Below, one piece after another: positions 61,571-64,000 of a stretch of 64,000 nucleotides of DNA (positions within the stretch are counted from its first letter, which is position 1; every line of letters starts with the position of its first letter). The stretch is taken from the NCBI GenBank assembly GCA_963815665.1, contig CAWFHN010000011.1, forward strand, positions 124,001 to 188,000. Reading direction: 5' to 3'. The notes under the pieces were generated by a model. The model was not told the DNA's origin, did no database searches, and saw nothing but the letters and a program-made list of their open reading frames with translations. Origin of the DNA: DASUPK01 sp963815665. GTDB lineage: Bacteria; Actinomycetota; Thermoleophilia; Solirubrobacterales; 70-9. The position numbers were made by a program, and so were the translations under genes.

Positions 61571-62402
61571 GCCGATGGTGGCCGACCCGATGCTGCCGCT
61601 CTCGTATCTGGTCGCCGACAAGCGCCAGGAGCTCGACGACACCTGGACGCTCGAGCTGGAGCCCGCCGGCGGCGACGGCGTCGCCGCCTTCGGCCCGGGG
61701 CAGTTCTCGATGCTCTACGCCTTCGGCGCCGGGGAGGTGCCGATCTCGGTCAGCGGCGGGGGAGAGGCGGGCGGGCGAATCGGACACACGGTTCGCGCGG
61801 TCGGTGCCGTGACCCGGGCGGTCTGCGCCGCCGAGCCCGGCGAGCAGCTGGGCGTCCGGGGCCCGTTCGGCAACACCTGGCCCCTGGATGAGGCCGAGGG
61901 GGGCGACGTGGTCGTCGTCGCCGGGGGGATCGGGATCGCTCCGCTGCGGCTTGCGATCAGGCGCCTGATCGACCGCCGCGACTCCTACCGCGCGGTCTCC
62001 GTCCTCTACGGGGCTCGAGGGCCGGACGAGATGCTCTACGCGGGCGAGCTCCGGGATTGGCGCGAGGCGGGCATCAGCGTCGCCACCACCGTCGACAGCG
62101 CACCTTCTTCCTGGGACGGGCACGTCGGTCTCGTCACCACGCTGATCCCGGACGCGGCCTTCGAGGCGGCGAAGACCACCGCGATGATGTGCGGCCCGGA
62201 GGTGATGATGCGCTTCGTCTCGCAGGCCCTCCAGGACCGCGGCGTCTCCACGGACAACATCCACGTCTCGCTGGAGCGGAACATGAAGTGCGCGATCGGC
62301 CATTGCGGCCATTGCCAGCTCGCCCATCGCTTCGTCTGCAAGGACGGCCCGGTCTTCCCGGTCGGGCGGATCGGGACGCTGCTCGGGGTGCGGGAGCTGT
62401 GA
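61554..62402 (+). CDS. hyhG: Hydrogenase flavin (gamma) subunit, NAD(P)/FAD-binding
   Basis: 282 residues. It belongs to the ferredoxin-NADP reductase fold: the FAD region is FGPGQFSMLYAFGAGEVPIS, the NAD(P) site is VVVVAGGIGIAPLRLAIRR, and a [2Fe-2S] C-terminal loop is MKCAIGHCGHCQLAHRFVC with four cysteines. It moves electrons between NADPH/NADP+ and the FeS subunit. The start could be ATG 61554, 61575 or 61590. It overlaps hyhS by four bases (GTGA). Confidence 0.93.
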   Translation: MSPGAEPMVADPMLPLSYLVADKRQELDDTWTLELEPAGGDGVAAFGPGQFSMLYAFGAGEVPISVSGGGEAGGRIGHTVRAVGAVTRAVCAAEPGEQLGVRGPFGNTWPLDEAEGGDVVVVAGGIGIAPLRLAIRRLIDRRDSYRAVSVLYGARGPDEMLYAGELRDWREAGISVATTVDSAPSSWDGHVGLVTTLIPDAAFEAAKTTAMMCGPEVMMRFVSQALQDRGVSTDNIHVSLERNMKCAIGHCGHCQLAHRFVCKDGPVFPVGRIGTLLGVREL

Positions 62403-63184
62403 GCGCCGAGCGCCCCAAGCTGGCCGTCTGGAAGTTCGCCTCCTGCGACGGCTGCCAGCTCTCCCTGCTCGACTTCGAGGCGGAGCTGGTCTCGCTGCCC
62501 GACCGGATCGAGGTCGCCTACTTCCTGGAGGCGACCCGGGGCGAGGTGGAGGGCCCCTACGACCTCTCGCTCGTCGAGGGCTCGATCACCACGCCCCACG
62601 ACGCAGAGCGGATCAAGGAGGTGCGCGCGAAGTCGAAGCGGCTGGTGACGATCGGGGCCTGCGCCACCTCCGGAGGGATCCAGGCCCTGAGGAACTTCGC
62701 CGACGTCGAGGGCTTCATCTCAGTCGTCTACGCGACCCCCGACTACATCTCGACGCTCGAGACCTCGACCCCGATCTCGGCCAACGTCCACGTCGACTTC
62801 GAGCTGCAGGGCTGCCCGGTCGACCGCCACCAGCTGCTCGAGGTGATCAGCGCCTTCGTCAACGAGCGCAAGCCCGCCGTCGCCAACCACAGCGTCTGCA
62901 TCGAGTGCAAGCGCGCGGGGAACGTCTGCGTGATGGTCGCCCACGGCACTCCGTGCCTGGGGCCCGTCACCCACGCCGGCTGCGGCGCGCTCTGCCCGAG
63001 CTATGACCGCGGCTGCTACGGCTGCTTCGGGCCGATGGAGTCGCCGAACGCCCCGTCGCTCTCGGGATGGTTCGAGGGACAGCTCGGCATGGACGAGGTC
63101 GACGTGATCAGGGTCTACCGGACCTTCCACACGGCCAAGGAGCCGTTCAAGGAGGAGAGCGAGAGGCTGGCCGGCGATGGCTGA
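62399..63184 (+). CDS. hyhS: [NiFe] hydrogenase small (delta) subunit
   Basis: 261 residues. The proximal cluster pair is C16 and C19 (KFASCDGCQLSLLDFEAEL). ITIGACATSGG-like VTIGACATSGGIQALRNF and ELQGCPVDRHQLLEVI supply the other two ligands. CIECKRAGNVCVMVAHGTPC and GCGALCPSYDRGCYGCFGP carry the distal clusters. These are group 3-type features: no Tat signal, cytoplasmic, compact. The GTG start overlaps the hyhG stop, and the end overlaps hyhL by 8 bases. Confidence 0.94.
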   Translation: MSAERPKLAVWKFASCDGCQLSLLDFEAELVSLPDRIEVAYFLEATRGEVEGPYDLSLVEGSITTPHDAERIKEVRAKSKRLVTIGACATSGGIQALRNFADVEGFISVVYATPDYISTLETSTPISANVHVDFELQGCPVDRHQLLEVISAFVNERKPAVANHSVCIECKRAGNVCVMVAHGTPCLGPVTHAGCGALCPSYDRGCYGCFGPMESPNAPSLSGWFEGQLGMDEVDVIRVYRTFHTAKEPFKEESERLAGDG

Positions 63185-64000
63185 GAACGGCGAGACGCGA
63201 ACCATCCGCACCGAGGCCCTGGCCCGCGTCGAGGGCGAGGGCGCGATGCAGGTGAAGATCCGCGATGGCGAGGTCGAGAACGTCGAGCTCCAGATCTACG
63301 AGCCGCCGCGCTTCTTCGAGGCCTTCCTGCGCGGCCGGGACTTCTCCGAGGCGCCGGACATCACCGCGCGGATCTGCGGCATCTGCCCGGTCGCCTACAT
63401 GACGAGCGCCTTCAACGCGATGGAGGACGCGCTCGGCGTGGAGGTCGACGACGGGATCCGCGTGCTGCGCCGCCTCGCCTACTGCGGCGAGTGGATCGAG
63501 TCCCACTCCCTCCACGTCTTCCTGCTGCACGCGCCCGACTTCCTCGGCTTCGAGTCGGCCTGGGCGATGGCCCGCGATCACCGCGAGGTGGTCGAGGGCG
63601 GACTGAAGATCAAGGCGACGGGCAACGACCTGCTGCGAACGATCGGCGGCCGAGCGATCCACCCGATCAACGTCCGGGTGGGCGGCTTCTACAAGGCGCC
63701 CAGCCGCGCCGACATGGAGGCGCTGGTGCCCGCCTTGGAGGAGGCCCGCGAGCTGGCGCGCCGGTCGGTCGCCTGGGTCGGCGGCCTGGACTTCCCGGAC
63801 TTCGAGCAGGACTACGAGTTCGTCGCGCTGCGCGATCCCGACCGCTACGCGATCGAGGACGGGCGGCTCGTCTCGGGCTCCGGCCTCGACATCGGGCCGG
63901 GCGAGTACGAGGAGCATTTCTCCGAGCAGCACGTCGCGCACTCGACCGCGCTCCAGTCCCGGATGAGCGATGGAGGCACCTACTTCCTCGGGCCGATGGC
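63177..64000 (+). CDS. hyhL: [NiFe] hydrogenase large (alpha) subunit, 3' end beyond window
   Basis: The visible 274 residues show the L1 nickel-binding motif ARICGICPVAYM with C67 and C70, preceded by RTEALARVEGEGAMQVKI. GNDLLRTIGGRAIHPINVRV is the following large-subunit block. The second nickel cysteine pair, near the C-terminus, lies outside the window. The protein binds the NiFe(CN)2CO site where H2 is split or formed. It is translationally coupled to hyhS. Maturation genes are not in view. Confidence 0.93.
   Translation, partial: MAENGETRTIRTEALARVEGEGAMQVKIRDGEVENVELQIYEPPRFFEAFLRGRDFSEAPDITARICGICPVAYMTSAFNAMEDALGVEVDDGIRVLRRLAYCGEWIESHSLHVFLLHAPDFLGFESAWAMARDHREVVEGGLKIKATGNDLLRTIGGRAIHPINVRVGGFYKAPSRADMEALVPALEEARELARRSVAWVGGLDFPDFEQDYEFVALRDPDRYAIEDGRLVSGSGLDIGPGEYEEHFSEQHVAHSTALQSRMSDGGTYFLGPM

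Overview
This is a very GC-rich, densely packed window with frequent GTG and TTG starts and many 4-base ATGA/GTGA overlaps. The gene content points to an actinobacterium: a SigG-like sigma factor with a SnoaL-type tail, a WS/DGAT acyltransferase, F420-type enzyme families, a Rex repressor and a Gram-positive-type SOS box. I favour the class Thermoleophilia (Solirubrobacterales-like), but that placement is inference. No CRISPR array or rRNA is visible. No stretch longer than 300 bases lacks a gene. The longest gene-poor gaps are 30057-30311 and 21375-21577, each largely filled by a copy of the same palindromic repeat, and 27864-28085.

Layout. 1-5.1 kb (minus strand): a surface-polysaccharide export operon in the order two-domain glycosyltransferase, Wzt-like ATPase, Wzm-like permease, methyltransferase (cut by the left edge). 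5.2-14.7 kb: an F420/NADP reductase-like protein, then membrane transport genes (GAP family, potassium channel, CLC, two MFS), an aldo/keto reductase, a flippase-like protein and a VOC protein. 14.7-24.9 kb: uvrA, secreted and membrane proteins, a ROK kinase, a hexapeptide acetyltransferase, DUF389, YjbQ and small proteins. 24.9-27.9 kb: a pantothenate operon (DUF2520, panC, panD, panB). 28-33.4 kb: a zinc-ribbon protein, family-4 uracil-DNA glycosylase, the t6A genes tsaE, tsaB and tsaD with rimI, a thioredoxin-fold protein and rex. The tsaE-tsaB junction is split by two opposing lipoprotein genes and a repeat. 33.4-42.7 kb: a GCS2 ligase, a proton-pumping pyrophosphatase, an APC permease fused to a universal stress domain, an EAL protein, two RCK potassium-control proteins and a ferredoxin reductase. 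42.8-43.6 kb: tRNA-Gln(CTG), a duplicated tRNA 3' arm, an SOS box and an HNH endonuclease, which look like a small acquired island. 43.6-59.5 kb: a heterodimeric ABC exporter, lipoproteins, a shortened Ser/Thr kinase, a drug-type MFS with a promoter, a sigma factor, a hydrolase plus WS/DGAT pair, and a GAF histidine kinase next to a convergent NarL-type regulator. 59.9-64 kb: a group 3b-like [NiFe]-hydrogenase operon that includes a cyclic-nucleotide-binding protein and runs off the right edge.

Two things stand out. First, an imperfectly palindromic, MITE-like repeat occurs twice in opposite orientation. The copies have terminal inverted repeats and an identical 34-bp hairpin-containing core, and each touches a gene boundary. 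Second, five genes between 10.6 and 30 kb are each broken by a single-base frameshift, several of them in G runs. Those five should be read as likely sequence errors until checked.
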